Assembly: GCA_963422285.2 (NCBI GenBank)
Contig: CAXXJO010000001.1
Span: 434,001-498,000, forward strand
Source of the DNA: VXYL01 sp963422285
Lineage (GTDB): Bacteria; Pseudomonadota; Gammaproteobacteria; Pseudomonadales; Azotimanducaceae
Direction: 5' to 3'
Length of the DNA stretch: 64,000 nt
Below the pieces are notes generated by a model that saw only the letters and a list, made by a program, of their open reading frames with translations, was not told where the DNA came from and ran no database searches. The translations under genes were made by a program, and so were the position numbers. Shown piece after piece: positions 35,760 to 44,446 of this stretch (position 1 is its first letter; each line of letters opens with the position of its first letter).

Positions 35760-37469
35760 ATGGACGCTGCCACTTTCGAACAAGCGCCGCTCGACAAAAT
35801 CTTCTGGCTGATGGACGACGAGTTTCGGGACGACGTCGTGCTAAGTGCCTTGAAGCATCGCGGCAGCGCAAGCACGAGCGTACGAGATCGATTGAACGGC
35901 GCCATCAGTCCACTCGACATGCCTGGATTTCGGGATGCCAGCAAGGCGCAGCCGAACCAGCTTCAGGTGCCCATCCTGGACGCTATTCGACAGGGGAACT
36001 CTCGATTGGCAAGCGGAGTGCTTGCAGCCTGGAAGGAGTCCCAAGAGCCTTTGCGCTGCCTCGTGGTGGAGCATCTGGACGGCGAGAAGATCCCCACGGA
36101 TACGAATTTCGCAAAAAACTGTTTCCATGCATCATGGTCCCGGGACGAATGGCTAAGCCAGCGCGATCTGATCATCGAGCGCCACGAGAGTCTCGAAAGG
36201 GACGCTGTCGCGCTGATGCTGTGTCTAGCATCGGGCAGGCTTCCAATTCCCGACAAGGACGAAGAACTGTCCAAGTTGGAGACGCCGCGGTTCCTCAGAT
36301 GGGCTGGCGAGCTGGCCGACCTGCCGCCGGACGCGCCAGAGTGGGACGAAGCCGAAACCTTCATCGACTACCTGGACGACTTGATCGAGATGAAGGGTGC
36401 CCTGTTGATCCGGGCCGTGTACGACACGCTGAAGGAAGAACTCGAGAAAGTCCGCACGGAATACCAAGACGAATTTCGCTATCTCGATGTGGAACTCGAT
36501 GCCTGGTTCGGCGAAGCCGAGGCGCGACCCGCTTCCATGCCCGAAGCGTTGAAATTGATCGAGAACCTTCGGAAAAAAATGAAGCTATATAGCAAGGTTC
36601 GTCCCCAGGCACCCTCCCGCGAGGAAGAACTGCGTCGCGCCAGCGAGCGGGCCGAGCGCGAAACTGCCATCTTCGACACCGTTGCCGAGTGGCGGCAGCT
36701 GATGGCCCGGTACGACACGCCGGAACCGGAACCAATGGCGGTGGGCGAGCCACGTACCGAGTACGAGGTGGAGGAGCAAGCGCCGCACGAGGAAGACGCG
36801 GATCGCGTCCCGAAAGAAGCGTTCGACACGCTCAAATCGGAACGCGATGGCCTCGAACAGAAAATCGTTGCGCTGGACGCCGAGCGCGACAGTCTGGCCC
36901 AAGAGAACCAGGGACTTAGACTGCAAAAGGAGCAGATCAACGAACAGATCGGCGAACTGAGAAGCGAATTGACGAAGAGCCGGGAAATGGAAGAGCGCTG
37001 GCGGAGATGCTATGTGGAGGAGAAGAAAGCACCCGCCCGGGAAGAAGAGCCCATCACCGTGGCCAATATCAAGGACGCCATCGCTCTCGCCCAGAAGAAG
37101 TTTCCGCAGGAACTGCTAATCGCGCTGAACTCGAAATCCCAGAAGAACTCTCCGTTCCAGAAACCCGACGAAGTGTTCGACGCCCTGGCATGGCTGGCCA
37201 CGGCCTACCGGAACGCGCCAGCGACGATCCGGGAAGCCTGCCCCGGCTGGTTCTACAAGCCCCGGCAAACGGACACTACCATGGGCATGTACACCGAGTG
37301 GTACCAGACCAAGGCCGAGGGCCGAACCTTCGAGCTACCCAACCACATCGGCAAGGGCTCAAGCTTCGATCCGAAGAGCACCATCCGCATCGGCTTCGCC
37401 TGGGACGAAGAGAAGAAGCGGGCGGTGGTTGGCTTCATCGGCCTGCATCAGAAGAACCGCCAGTCCTGA
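35760..37469 (+). CDS. Large coiled-coil protein of unknown function
   Basis: ATG 35760 gives 569 residues; no family was recognised. Residues 1-290 are predicted mostly helical (FWLMDDEFRDDVVLSALKHR, RETPRFLRWAGELADLPPD-like blocks, WDEAETFIDYLDDLIEMKGA). Residues about 353-425 are a clear coiled coil (LEQKIVALDAERDSLAQENQ, LRLQKEQINEQIGELRSELT). The last ~130 residues form a compact domain with FPQELLIALNSKSQKNSPF, WYQTKAEGRTFELPNHIGKG and IRIGFAWDEEKKRAVVGFIG, similar in style to a C-terminal beta domain I have seen ending other uncharacterised coiled-coil bacterial proteins, some near defence genes. No signal peptide, membrane segment or P-loop. It stands alone, 40 bases after the acyl-CoA dehydrogenase operon. 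Confidence 0.75.
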   Translation: MDAATFEQAPLDKIFWLMDDEFRDDVVLSALKHRGSASTSVRDRLNGAISPLDMPGFRDASKAQPNQLQVPILDAIRQGNSRLASGVLAAWKESQEPLRCLVVEHLDGEKIPTDTNFAKNCFHASWSRDEWLSQRDLIIERHESLERDAVALMLCLASGRLPIPDKDEELSKLETPRFLRWAGELADLPPDAPEWDEAETFIDYLDDLIEMKGALLIRAVYDTLKEELEKVRTEYQDEFRYLDVELDAWFGEAEARPASMPEALKLIENLRKKMKLYSKVRPQAPSREEELRRASERAERETAIFDTVAEWRQLMARYDTPEPEPMAVGEPRTEYEVEEQAPHEEDADRVPKEAFDTLKSERDGLEQKIVALDAERDSLAQENQGLRLQKEQINEQIGELRSELTKSREMEERWRRCYVEEKKAPAREEEPITVANIKDAIALAQKKFPQELLIALNSKSQKNSPFQKPDEVFDALAWLATAYRNAPATIREACPGWFYKPRQTDTTMGMYTEWYQTKAEGRTFELPNHIGKGSSFDPKSTIRIGFAWDEEKKRAVVGFIGLHQKNRQS

Positions 37470-37606
37470 CTGCGCACATCGATCGCACCGCGGGCAGAAG
37501 CAAATCGAGTTCGCGGCAGCAGGTTGTGGCGATTCCTCTCAGTGTCGCTGCGCCTCGCCACGCCCAGGGGATGCGTTGACGGTTGCCGCACTGCGTGCGC
37601 AACCCT

Positions 37607-37985
37607 TCATCCCACGACCGCAGCCGTGAGCTTTTGGCTCGGCTTGGCGCAGCATGAGCCGTCCTCGTCGCGAGGCGTCCCCAGCCGGTTGCCGGCCGCG
37701 TCCAGTTCGGGCGCTTGGTCCAAGGGCATAGATGCCGTCCGGGAACTTCGTCTTGTCGCCGCCAACTCGATCCCCTCCGTGTGTTGAAACGGGGCACCTT
37801 GGAATGGAAGAAAGGGACATTGCAGCTTTGGTCTAACAGCCCTTCTGCAAGGGTCTCGAAGTCGGATACATCGCCGACAGGAATGGGTGGCTCCAAAATG
37901 GACCATTGTTTTCGGTTGCGTTGCAGAGTCCTGCAGAGCGTCTCGTCGCTCTCGACTCCCTCGACGCGAGCAATTCCCGCGGTCT
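37607..37985 (-). pseudogene. Gene ghost, C-terminal fragments in three frames
   Basis: On the minus strand three frames join into one plausible protein tail: VGDVSDFETLAEGLLDQSCN and VPFFHSKVPRFNT, then GGDKTKFPDGIYAL in the next frame, then DQAPELDAAGNRLGTPRDED, GSCCAKPSQKLTAAVVG and a stop at 37607. Two frameshifts are needed, and the upstream part is cut by the end of the pentapeptide gene. The family is not identified; the CCAKPSQKLTAAVVG ending resembles tails of large secreted effector-type hydrolases, but this is only an impression. The rest of the gap (37470-37606) has nothing recognisable. Confidence 0.35.
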
Positions 37986-38915
37986 TCAGGGACGCTGCGG
38001 ACTCCCGCCGGCCGTCGTTTCCGAGGCCCGCCCGCCGACGAACGTCATTCCCCGCGAAACGGGATCGATATAGGGAGGGAACTTCATGGCGTCGTCGTAG
38101 AGAGCGCCCTGCAAGGAGATGCTCGCAGAGCGCAAGTCCATGGCGTCTGCCAAATTGGCACCCCGCAGATCGGCCCCGGACAGATTCGCCCCCGCCAAAC
38201 TCGACCAGCCAAAATCGGCGCCTCTCAAGTCGGCATCGCTCAGGTCCGAGAGCAAAAAGCGTCCAAGCAACCTTTCGGGACATTTGCGGCACCGGATGCG
38301 GGCATTCCGCAGGTCCGCGGCGGTCAGGTTCGCGTTCGTGAATATCGCCTGCCGCAAGTCCGCGTCCCGCAGCACCGCGCCGCTCAAGTTGCCACTCCGC
38401 AGATCCGCCCGTCTCAAGTCCGCTCCGGCAAGGTCGGCCCTACGCAGATCGGCGCGAAAGAGTTCCGCGCCCGCAAGGATAGCGCCTTCCAGATTCGCGC
38501 ATCCGAGGTCGATGTAATTCATCTCGGCGCTGATGAAGTCCTGGCCGCGCAAGTCGCGAACATCAATGTCCTCGCCAGCCGCATTAGCACACATTTGAGC
38601 GACATCGACATCGGGCCGTGCCGACGTATCGTCCTCGCCAGCCGACGCCTTGGCCCGGTCGGATTCCTCTGCGGGATATGTCGCTGGCGATGCTCGATCG
38701 GGGAGCACATCGGAATCAGCGGTTTGGTTCGGCGCATCGAATCGTCTCGCGACGACCGCCTCGGCAGGCAAGGCGGGAGCCGCAGAATTCGCTTCGGGAG
38801 GCGGTTCGAGTCCGTCCGCCTCGTGCTGGCGCGTGTCCTTCGATCTGTCTTGAAGGACAGCAAAAGCAAGCGCTAGACCGACAGCGATCAAGAGTACCGA
38901 GCCTGCCTTCTTCAT
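37986..38915 (-). CDS. Membrane-anchored pentapeptide-repeat protein
   Basis: A 309-residue protein with an N-terminal hydrophobic segment (SVLLIAVGLALAFAVL), an Ala/Pro/Asp-rich linker (to about residue 105), then tandem pentapeptide repeats A(D/N)LxX: LGCANLEGAILAGAELFRAD, LRRADLAGADLRRADLRSGN, LSGAVLRDADLRQAIFTNAN and, after an interruption with two Cys (IRCRKCPERLL), LSDADLRGADFGWSSLAGAN and SGADLRGANLADAMDL. These form a right-handed quadrilateral beta helix. The C-terminal motif FPPYIDPVSRGM is common in exported members of the family. It probably faces the periplasm; function unknown. Confidence 0.85.
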   Translation of the reverse strand: MKKAGSVLLIAVGLALAFAVLQDRSKDTRQHEADGLEPPPEANSAAPALPAEAVVARRFDAPNQTADSDVLPDRASPATYPAEESDRAKASAGEDDTSARPDVDVAQMCANAAGEDIDVRDLRGQDFISAEMNYIDLGCANLEGAILAGAELFRADLRRADLAGADLRRADLRSGNLSGAVLRDADLRQAIFTNANLTAADLRNARIRCRKCPERLLGRFLLSDLSDADLRGADFGWSSLAGANLSGADLRGANLADAMDLRSASISLQGALYDDAMKFPPYIDPVSRGMTFVGGRASETTAGGSPQRP

Positions 38916-38992
38916 ATTGTCACTTCCGAGTCAACTGTCATGTCCGCGGCCAACCAAGCGTGTTCAGAGCGCCGGAACGACGGCATCACCAG

Positions 38993-39684
38993 CTACGCGA
39001 CGCAACCGGCAGAAGCCGCCCGACGAACGAACATGCATGGCGCTCGATTCCACCAGCAAAAAAGTGCGAGATCGGTCATCGTATAGGCCATGCATGCCGC
39101 ATAAGTCGTGGTGCCCCTGTTCTCGACTAGCGGTGGCCCATCGGGAGCGGCCTCCTCCAGGGTGTATGTGCAATGGCAGGTGGCTGTTACCTCATCGGGA
39201 TATTCGCAATTCCCACCGCCATAGCAGGTGCCGCCGGCTCCCTCGCATTGTTCCCTGTACAGGTACTCCGCGCTTGTATCTTCTTCCTCGGGGTCCTCCT
39301 CGTCCGTCGGGAAGTCGCATCCGTTGTTCACCCAGGCCCCTCCCGCGTCCTCGCAAGCTGTCTTGGGATCCTCCTCTTCCGTACCGTCGCTGCATCCAGG
39401 TCTTGAACCGCCGCCACCTTCGCTTCCGCCCCACATGGCGAGTAGTCCAAACCCGCGTCGCCCGCCTCTTTGCTGTTCGTAGCCGCATTCGAACTCCCGG
39501 TGCCGTCTCCAGGACCACTGTTGTTGCTACCGTCCACGGGCGGGAGAGGTTGGCCACAGCAGACATCTTCGATCTTGTCTTCGTCCTCATCCGCAGCAAC
39601 GGACATGGCCAATAAAGAGGAAGCCAGCAGGACCGTCGCCACGAACAGGAACGGCGCGGGCGGGCGTTCAATCAAGTAGTTCAT
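38993..39684 (-). CDS. Exported Cys- and acid-rich protein, apparently frameshifted
   Basis: ATG 39684 (GGGAGA upstream) encodes a signal peptide (FLFVATVLLASSLLAMSVAA) followed by DEDEDKIEDVCCGQPLPPVD and a Ser/Gly/Asn-rich linker. That frame stops at 39328. From about 39436 the next frame continues with GSEGGGGSRPGCSDGTEEED, CEDAGGAWVNNGCDFP, YREQCEGAGGTCYGGGNCEY and ends at 38993. The low-complexity linker straddles the change. Evenly spaced cysteines and acidic runs suggest a secreted disulfide-rich protein. Two separate overlapping genes are possible but the second has no ribosome site. Confidence 0.45.
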
Positions 39685-40240
39685 CTCGTCTCCCAAGGTT
39701 GCTGGTTCCGGATGTCCCGGCAAGGATCCGCCTTCCGCGAACCGCCCAGCGGCCAGATGTCTTCAAGGCTGGCACATGCGTCGGGTCCGCCAATGGCATA
39801 GTATCGACACACCTAAACCACCATCTCCGGCGACGCAAACGTCTCCTTCACCCCCATGCAGCACTAGTACCGACGGCAACTTCCACCTCATCCACCTGCA
39901 TCTCGCCATGCTCGTCCGTCGCCTTTGAATTTCTCAGTGGGCTCAACGTTTCCCGCTATGGATATGCATGGGATTGCTGGACATCCTTGTTGGCAGGCAA
40001 GCCGAAACGGTCTCGCGCTTTCTATACTGCCTGCGAAGAGATAGTACTGTCTCTTGCCAATGCGACGTTGGGGTACTGCCGCCATGCGTCAGAGCGAAGA
40101 GCTGGGCCTGCATTCGCAGTGCCGCGATCCCCGATGCTTGGCGTCGCTCGGGGGTACGGGGCGGAATGCCTCGATTGGCACGGCAAAGGCATTCTCCAAC
40201 CGATACAATCGGGCTGTCCCGGACAGCTTCAGGAACAGCG
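39685..40240. other. Intergenic region, no recognised gene
   Basis: About 556 bases. A plus-strand frame (39699-40265) and several others are open but their products are of low complexity or resemble no family I know; a segment giving SVAFEFLSGLNVSRYGYAWD could be a relic. The promoter for the luciferase-like gene at 40241 should be near 40180-40240. Confidence 0.4.
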
Positions 40241-41149
40241 ATGGATCGCCAACTGCCCGCACTGAGCCTCGCCGCGGTGCCCGGCCGCCGCCAAGCGACG
40301 CTGGCCCTCGCCCGCGAAATCGAGACGCGCGGCTTCCCCGCCATCTATTGCCCGAGCATGGCCGACGGCCTCTCGCTCTGCACGGCGCTGGCCTTCGCCA
40401 CCGAGCGAGTGCGCTTCGGCACCAGCATCCAGCCCATCTACACCCGCCATGCGCAGGACTTCGCCCAGGCGGCCAGTTTCATCCACGAAGTCTCCGGCGG
40501 GCGCTTCGACTTCGGCATCGGCGTCAGCCACGCGCCGGCCATGGATCGGCTGGGCATCGAGACCGGCCGCCCGCTAGCAGACATCCGTCGCTTCGTGACG
40601 GACCTGCAAGCCGTGCCGCGAGCCGGCGAGCTGCCGCGCATCGTGCTGGCGACCCTGCGCCGACGGATGATCCGGCTGGCCGAAGAGATCGCCGGCGGCA
40701 TGGTGTTCGCCAACGGCGCTCGTTCGCACATGGCGAACTCCCTGGCCGTGCTTGACGCCGACAGCCGAACCAACGACGACTTCTTCATCGGCAACATGAT
40801 CCCCACCGTAGTCGCCGACGACGTGGCGGCCGCCAAGGCGCGCAACCGCCGTACGCTCGCCAGCTACGCCGCGCTGCCGAACTACCGCGCCTATTGGAAG
40901 GAAGCCGGCTACGTGGAAGAGATGAACGCCGTGGAGGCGGCCTTGGCGGCCAAGGATTTCGAGCGTGTGCCGCAGTGCCTATCGGACCGCTGGCTGGCCG
41001 ATACCACGCTGTTCGGCACCGCTTCACAAGTTCGCGAAGACATCGAAGCCTGGTTCGACGCTGGCATCAAGACGCCAATCATCGTGCCGTCCTCGGCCAG
41101 CGGCGGACAGTTCCAAGCATTCGAGGAGTTCTTCGCCATCTGGCGCTAG
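40241..41149 (+). CDS. LLM-class flavin-dependent oxidoreductase
   Basis: Bacterial luciferase-like monooxygenase, 302 residues from ATG 40241. Conserved parts are RGFPAIYCPSMADGLSLCTA, TERVRFGTSIQPIYTRHAQD, SGGRFDFGIGVSHAPAMDRL and GGMVFANGARSHM, with C-terminal PSSASGGQFQAFEEFFAIW. These correspond to the TIM-barrel and flavin (FMN or F420) binding segments. The substrate is unknown. A longer frame from 39968 is open but lacks coding character. Fifteen bases separate it from the downstream sixA-like gene, so the two may form an operon. Confidence 0.82.
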   Translation: MDRQLPALSLAAVPGRRQATLALAREIETRGFPAIYCPSMADGLSLCTALAFATERVRFGTSIQPIYTRHAQDFAQAASFIHEVSGGRFDFGIGVSHAPAMDRLGIETGRPLADIRRFVTDLQAVPRAGELPRIVLATLRRRMIRLAEEIAGGMVFANGARSHMANSLAVLDADSRTNDDFFIGNMIPTVVADDVAAAKARNRRTLASYAALPNYRAYWKEAGYVEEMNAVEAALAAKDFERVPQCLSDRWLADTTLFGTASQVREDIEAWFDAGIKTPIIVPSSASGGQFQAFEEFFAIWR

Positions 41150-41164
41150 AACGGCGAGTTCCCG

Positions 41165-41614
41165 ATGGCGCAACACATCTGGCTGATCCGACACGGCAAG
41201 TCGTCGCGGCCCTTCGGTGTGGTGGATCATCAACGTCCGCTATCGAAGCGCGCCAACGCCGACGCCGCCCTGGTGCGAACCTATCTAGCCGAAGCGCCGG
41301 CACTGTTCGTGCCGAGCACCGCCCTGAGAGCGGTGGAAACCGCTCGGCTGATCGCTGGCGAGAAGCCCGTGAAGCCGCGTACCGAACTCTATCTGGCGGC
41401 GGCGACGGAATTCCTCGAGGTGATCGACGAGACGCTCTCCACCTCGGACCGCGTCGCCTTCGTCGGCCACAATCCAACCGTCACTTCACTGGTCAACCAC
41501 CTTGCCGACCGCATGGTCGCCGACAACGTGCCGACCTTCGGCGTCGCGGCCTTCGAGCGTCGCAAGAAGGACTGGCGGCTGATCGACTACGTCTCGCCCA
41601 AGCAGCTTCGCTAG
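41165..41614 (+). CDS. SixA-like histidine phosphatase
   Basis: A 149-residue protein of the phosphoglycerate mutase/histidine phosphatase superfamily. The catalytic RHG motif is at residues 9-11 (WLIRHGKSSRP), DHQRPLSKR follows, then TALRAVETARLIAG and the second catalytic His in FVGHNPTVTSLVN. This short layout is that of SixA, which in E. coli dephosphorylates the HPt domain of ArcB or PtsN-pathway NPr. The last 129 bases overlap, antisense, the open frame of the convergent RNA methyltransferase. Confidence 0.88.
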   Translation: MAQHIWLIRHGKSSRPFGVVDHQRPLSKRANADAALVRTYLAEAPALFVPSTALRAVETARLIAGEKPVKPRTELYLAAATEFLEVIDETLSTSDRVAFVGHNPTVTSLVNHLADRMVADNVPTFGVAAFERRKKDWRLIDYVSPKQLR

Positions 41615-42449
41615 CCTAGCGACGAAGAAGCCGTCGAACAGGCGATCGGGCAGGATGCGGATGGTGCCGGCAATGCTGCCGGCTACGGCAAGATCATCGA
41701 ACGCCAGCGGCTCGATGGGGGGTTCCCGCCGCAGGTACGCTACGACGGCTTCGTTCTCCCGGCGCGAGAACGAGCATGTGCAGTAGACCAGCGTCCCGCC
41801 GGGTTCCAGACAAGCGAATGCCGAGCGGATAAGGCCGCGCTGCTTGTGCGCCGCTTCCCGAACCTTGCGCGGCGACCAGTGGCGCAAGGTGGCTGGCTCG
41901 CCGGCGCGAATGCGAGCTTCGGAGGAGCATGGCGCATCCAGCAGCACTCGGTCGAACTGTTCCGGCATTCGGCGGCCGAGATTGCGGCCGTCGTCGAGCC
42001 AACAGCGCGTGTTTGCCACGCCGCAGCGCTCGAGATTGGCGCGCCGGCGGAAGAATCGGCTCTTCACCGCGTCCACGGCAAGGATCGAGCCGGCGTTGCA
42101 CATCCTCGCCGCCGGGGGCCGCGGCGAGGTCCAGCACCGCCTCGCCGGGTTGCGGCGCCAGCGCCTGCACCGCCAGTACGCTCGACGGATCGAGCAGATA
42201 GATGCGCCCGCGGCTGGCGGCGGTGTGGCGCACCAAGCGCTCGCGCTCGACACCCGGACAGACGAATACCTCCGCCAGGCCGGAAACCGGCCGCCCGAGA
42301 CCGCGGCAACGAGGCGTTTCCCCCTCCCGCAGCGGGTTGATCCAGTACGCCGCGTCTTTGTCGTCGCCCAAGGCGGCCGCCACGGCGGAGGCCCGCTCGG
42401 TGCCGAGTTCCGCTTCGAGGCGTTGCAGGAATGCCGCTGGCAGCTCCAT
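41486..42449 (-). CDS. RsmB/RsmF-type rRNA m5C methyltransferase, frameshifted
   Basis: ATG 42449 begins ELPAAFLQRLEAELGTERAS, then DKDAAYWINPLREGETPRCR, GRIYLLDPSSVLAVQALAPQ and the AdoMet motif start LDLAAAPGG. Exactly there (about 42105-42115) the frame changes; the next frame supplies NAGSILAVDAVKSRFFRRRA, the catalytic motif VLLDAPCSSEARIRAG, LRHWSPRKVREAAHKQRGLI and the TC motif LVYCTCSFSRRENEAVVAYL. The usual GGKT residues at the break are GGED here. A frameshift in a conserved motif of a single gene could be a sequence error or a genuine inactivation. The natural end is probably FFVARL near 41625, so the tail to 41486 may be read-through. Confidence 0.65.
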
Positions 42450-42551
42450 AGCGGCACCGTATCCGATGAACGTCCTCCGGCGCATCTTCTCTTGTCCTAT
42501 TCGGCGAATCGAGGTTAACTTCGGAGAACGTACCCATTGCGGAGATTCGCC

Positions 42552-42824
42552 ATGACCTTTCTGATTCTCGTCGGTGTCGCGGCTATCGCCTACTTCGCCT
42601 GGCGCATCGTCGATCAGCTGCCGGACATCGTCTACCGCCTAAGCGAGATTCAGCGGGATGTCGCCGACCTGCGCCGACAACTCGGCAACGCAGCCGTCGG
42701 CAGCGATTCGGACGCCAGCCCCTTGCCCGGCCCGACCGCTGCCGACGCCGCTTCCGCCGAGACGGAGGCGGCGTCCAGCAACGAAGCGCCGGGCGACGAA
42801 ACGCCCGGGAGTACAGCATCATGA
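42552..42824 (+). CDS. Small membrane protein with coiled coil
   Basis: A 90-residue protein from ATG 42552 (GGAGA upstream). It has an N-terminal membrane helix (FLILVGVAAIAYFAWRIV), a short coiled coil (YRLSEIQRDVADLRRQLGN) and a disordered Ala/Glu/Ser tail. Function unknown. Its stop overlaps the start of the metallo-beta-lactamase gene (ATGA), so they are translationally coupled. Confidence 0.65.
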   Translation: MTFLILVGVAAIAYFAWRIVDQLPDIVYRLSEIQRDVADLRRQLGNAAVGSDSDASPLPGPTAADAASAETEAASSNEAPGDETPGSTAS

Positions 42825-43693
42825 AGAGGTGGACGCTCCGGGCACTATTCGCTTCGGCCGCTTCGACGACCGCCTTTGCCGGGCCGGCGGATCGGTTCGC
42901 CGGCATCGACATCCAGGCCACCCAGGTCGCCGGGCCGGTCCACATGCTGCAAGGCGCTGGCGGCAACATCGGCGTCAGCGTTGGCGAAGACGGGGTGCTG
43001 ATGATCGACGATCAGTTCGCGCCTCTGGCGGAGCGCATCGCGGCGGCGATCAAGACCCTGGGTGGCGGCCTGCCGAAGCTGGTGCTCAATACCCACTTCC
43101 ACGGCGACCACGTGGGCGGCAACGCGTTCTTCGGCACCAGTGGCGTCATCCTCGCTCACGACAACGTGCGCCTACGGCTGGTCGCCGGAGACATGCCCAA
43201 CCGCGCCCTCCCCGTCGTCACCTACCGCGACCGGCTGCGTCTATTCTTCAACGGCGACGAGATCGACGTCGTCCACCTGCCCCGCGGCCACACCGATGGC
43301 GATTCGATAGTGTGGTTCAAGAACGCCAACGTAATCCACATGGGCGACCACTTCTTCAATGGCCGGTTTCCCTTCGTGGACGTAGCGAACGGCGGCTCCG
43401 TGGACGGCCTGCTCGCCAATCTGCGAACCGTGCTGGACATGATTTCCGCCGACACCCGCATCATCCCTGGCCACGGGGCGCTAGGCGGCGTAGCCGACCT
43501 GACGGAGGCGGCAAATGTCGTCCAGGAAAGCGCCCATCTGGTGCGGGAGGCCATGGCCAGCGGCACCTTGGACGATCTCAAACGCAAGGGCTTCGGACGC
43601 TGGCCGGAGTGGGGTTCGGGCTTCATCAGCGAGGGCCGCTGGATCGACATCGTCGCCCAAAGCGAGCAGGCAAACCAAGGAGACGCCGATTGA
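42821..43693 (+). CDS. Exported metallo-beta-lactamase fold hydrolase
   Basis: A 290-residue protein with a signal peptide (TLRALFASAASTTAFA). Metal ligands are HFHGDHVGGN (residues about 92-97), the His in LPRGHTDGDS, Asp/His in IHMGDHFFNGRFPFVD and the last His in IIPGHGALG. This layout resembles periplasmic MBL-fold proteins near quinoprotein relay-type families; the substrate is unknown. It is coupled to the small membrane protein upstream and to the PNPOx-family gene downstream. Confidence 0.88.
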   Translation: MKRWTLRALFASAASTTAFAGPADRFAGIDIQATQVAGPVHMLQGAGGNIGVSVGEDGVLMIDDQFAPLAERIAAAIKTLGGGLPKLVLNTHFHGDHVGGNAFFGTSGVILAHDNVRLRLVAGDMPNRALPVVTYRDRLRLFFNGDEIDVVHLPRGHTDGDSIVWFKNANVIHMGDHFFNGRFPFVDVANGGSVDGLLANLRTVLDMISADTRIIPGHGALGGVADLTEAANVVQESAHLVREAMASGTLDDLKRKGFGRWPEWGSGFISEGRWIDIVAQSEQANQGDAD

Positions 43694-44295
43694 AACCGCC
43701 GGCGGCGGACCCCATCGCGCTGCTGTGCGCCGATCGCGCCCAAGCGTTCGCCAACGACGACCCGATGGCGAACCTGTGCCTGCTGGCAACAGTTGACGAC
43801 GGCGAACCGCAAGCGCGAATGCTGGTGCTGCGCGATGTCGCGGGACCCGAAGCAACGGGTGCGCACAGCGACTCGCGGCTCGGCATCTTCCTCAACCGCA
43901 CAAGTCCGAAGTTCCGCCAGATTCCGCAATCGGCGACAGTCGCGTTCGTCGTCTACCTGCCCAGCCTGTCCGTGCAGTACCGCCTGCAAGGCAGCCTGGA
44001 ACCCGTCCCCGCGGCCATCGTCGCTACGAACTGGCAGTTGCGACCGCCGATTCCGAAGCGTCTGGACTGGCTGTACCAAGACCGCCCCCAGAGTGCGCCC
44101 ATCGACCGCCGCGAGCGCCTTGTCCAGCTGCTGGAACGTCCCGATCCAGCGGCAGCGCCGGATTCCGCGTTGGGCTACTACCTGCTTCCGCAAACCGTCG
44201 AGCGCCTCGACCTGGCCCAGCCGAACGGCATCCACGACCGCCGCCGCTACACGTTGGGCGACCAGGGCTGGCGGCAGGAAATCCTGGTACCCTAA
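43690..44295 (+). CDS. Pyridoxamine 5'-phosphate oxidase-family protein
   Basis: The start is TTG 43690, overlapping the previous stop and preceded by AAGGAG at the right distance. The 201-residue product has ANLCLLATVDDGEPQARMLV, GIFLNRTSPKFRQIPQSATV and VQYRLQGSLEPVP, typical of the FMN-binding split barrel, then a C-terminal dimerisation part with YYLLPQTVERLDL and HDRRRYTL. It resembles PdxH in layout but several PdxH substrate residues cannot be confirmed, so it may be another flavin or haem-binding member. Confidence 0.75.
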   Translation: MKPPAADPIALLCADRAQAFANDDPMANLCLLATVDDGEPQARMLVLRDVAGPEATGAHSDSRLGIFLNRTSPKFRQIPQSATVAFVVYLPSLSVQYRLQGSLEPVPAAIVATNWQLRPPIPKRLDWLYQDRPQSAPIDRRERLVQLLERPDPAAAPDSALGYYLLPQTVERLDLAQPNGIHDRRRYTLGDQGWRQEILVP

Positions 44296-44446
44296 GCGCG
44301 AACCGGGGCCAGCTCGCAATCATGGATTGGCGAGTTCGTCGGCACGATATGCACTGCCCTGCACTGGCAGGGCTGGAGGCAGCCGCAGCACTCTGTTCGA
44401 CGCCAGCGCGCCTCGCCTACGGGACGGCCGTCGAAGCCGGCTTCGA

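Noticed and set aside
39699..40265. 188-codon plus-strand frame before the luciferase-like gene
   Set aside because: No ribosome site, no family motif, uneven composition; considered non-coding or too decayed to call.
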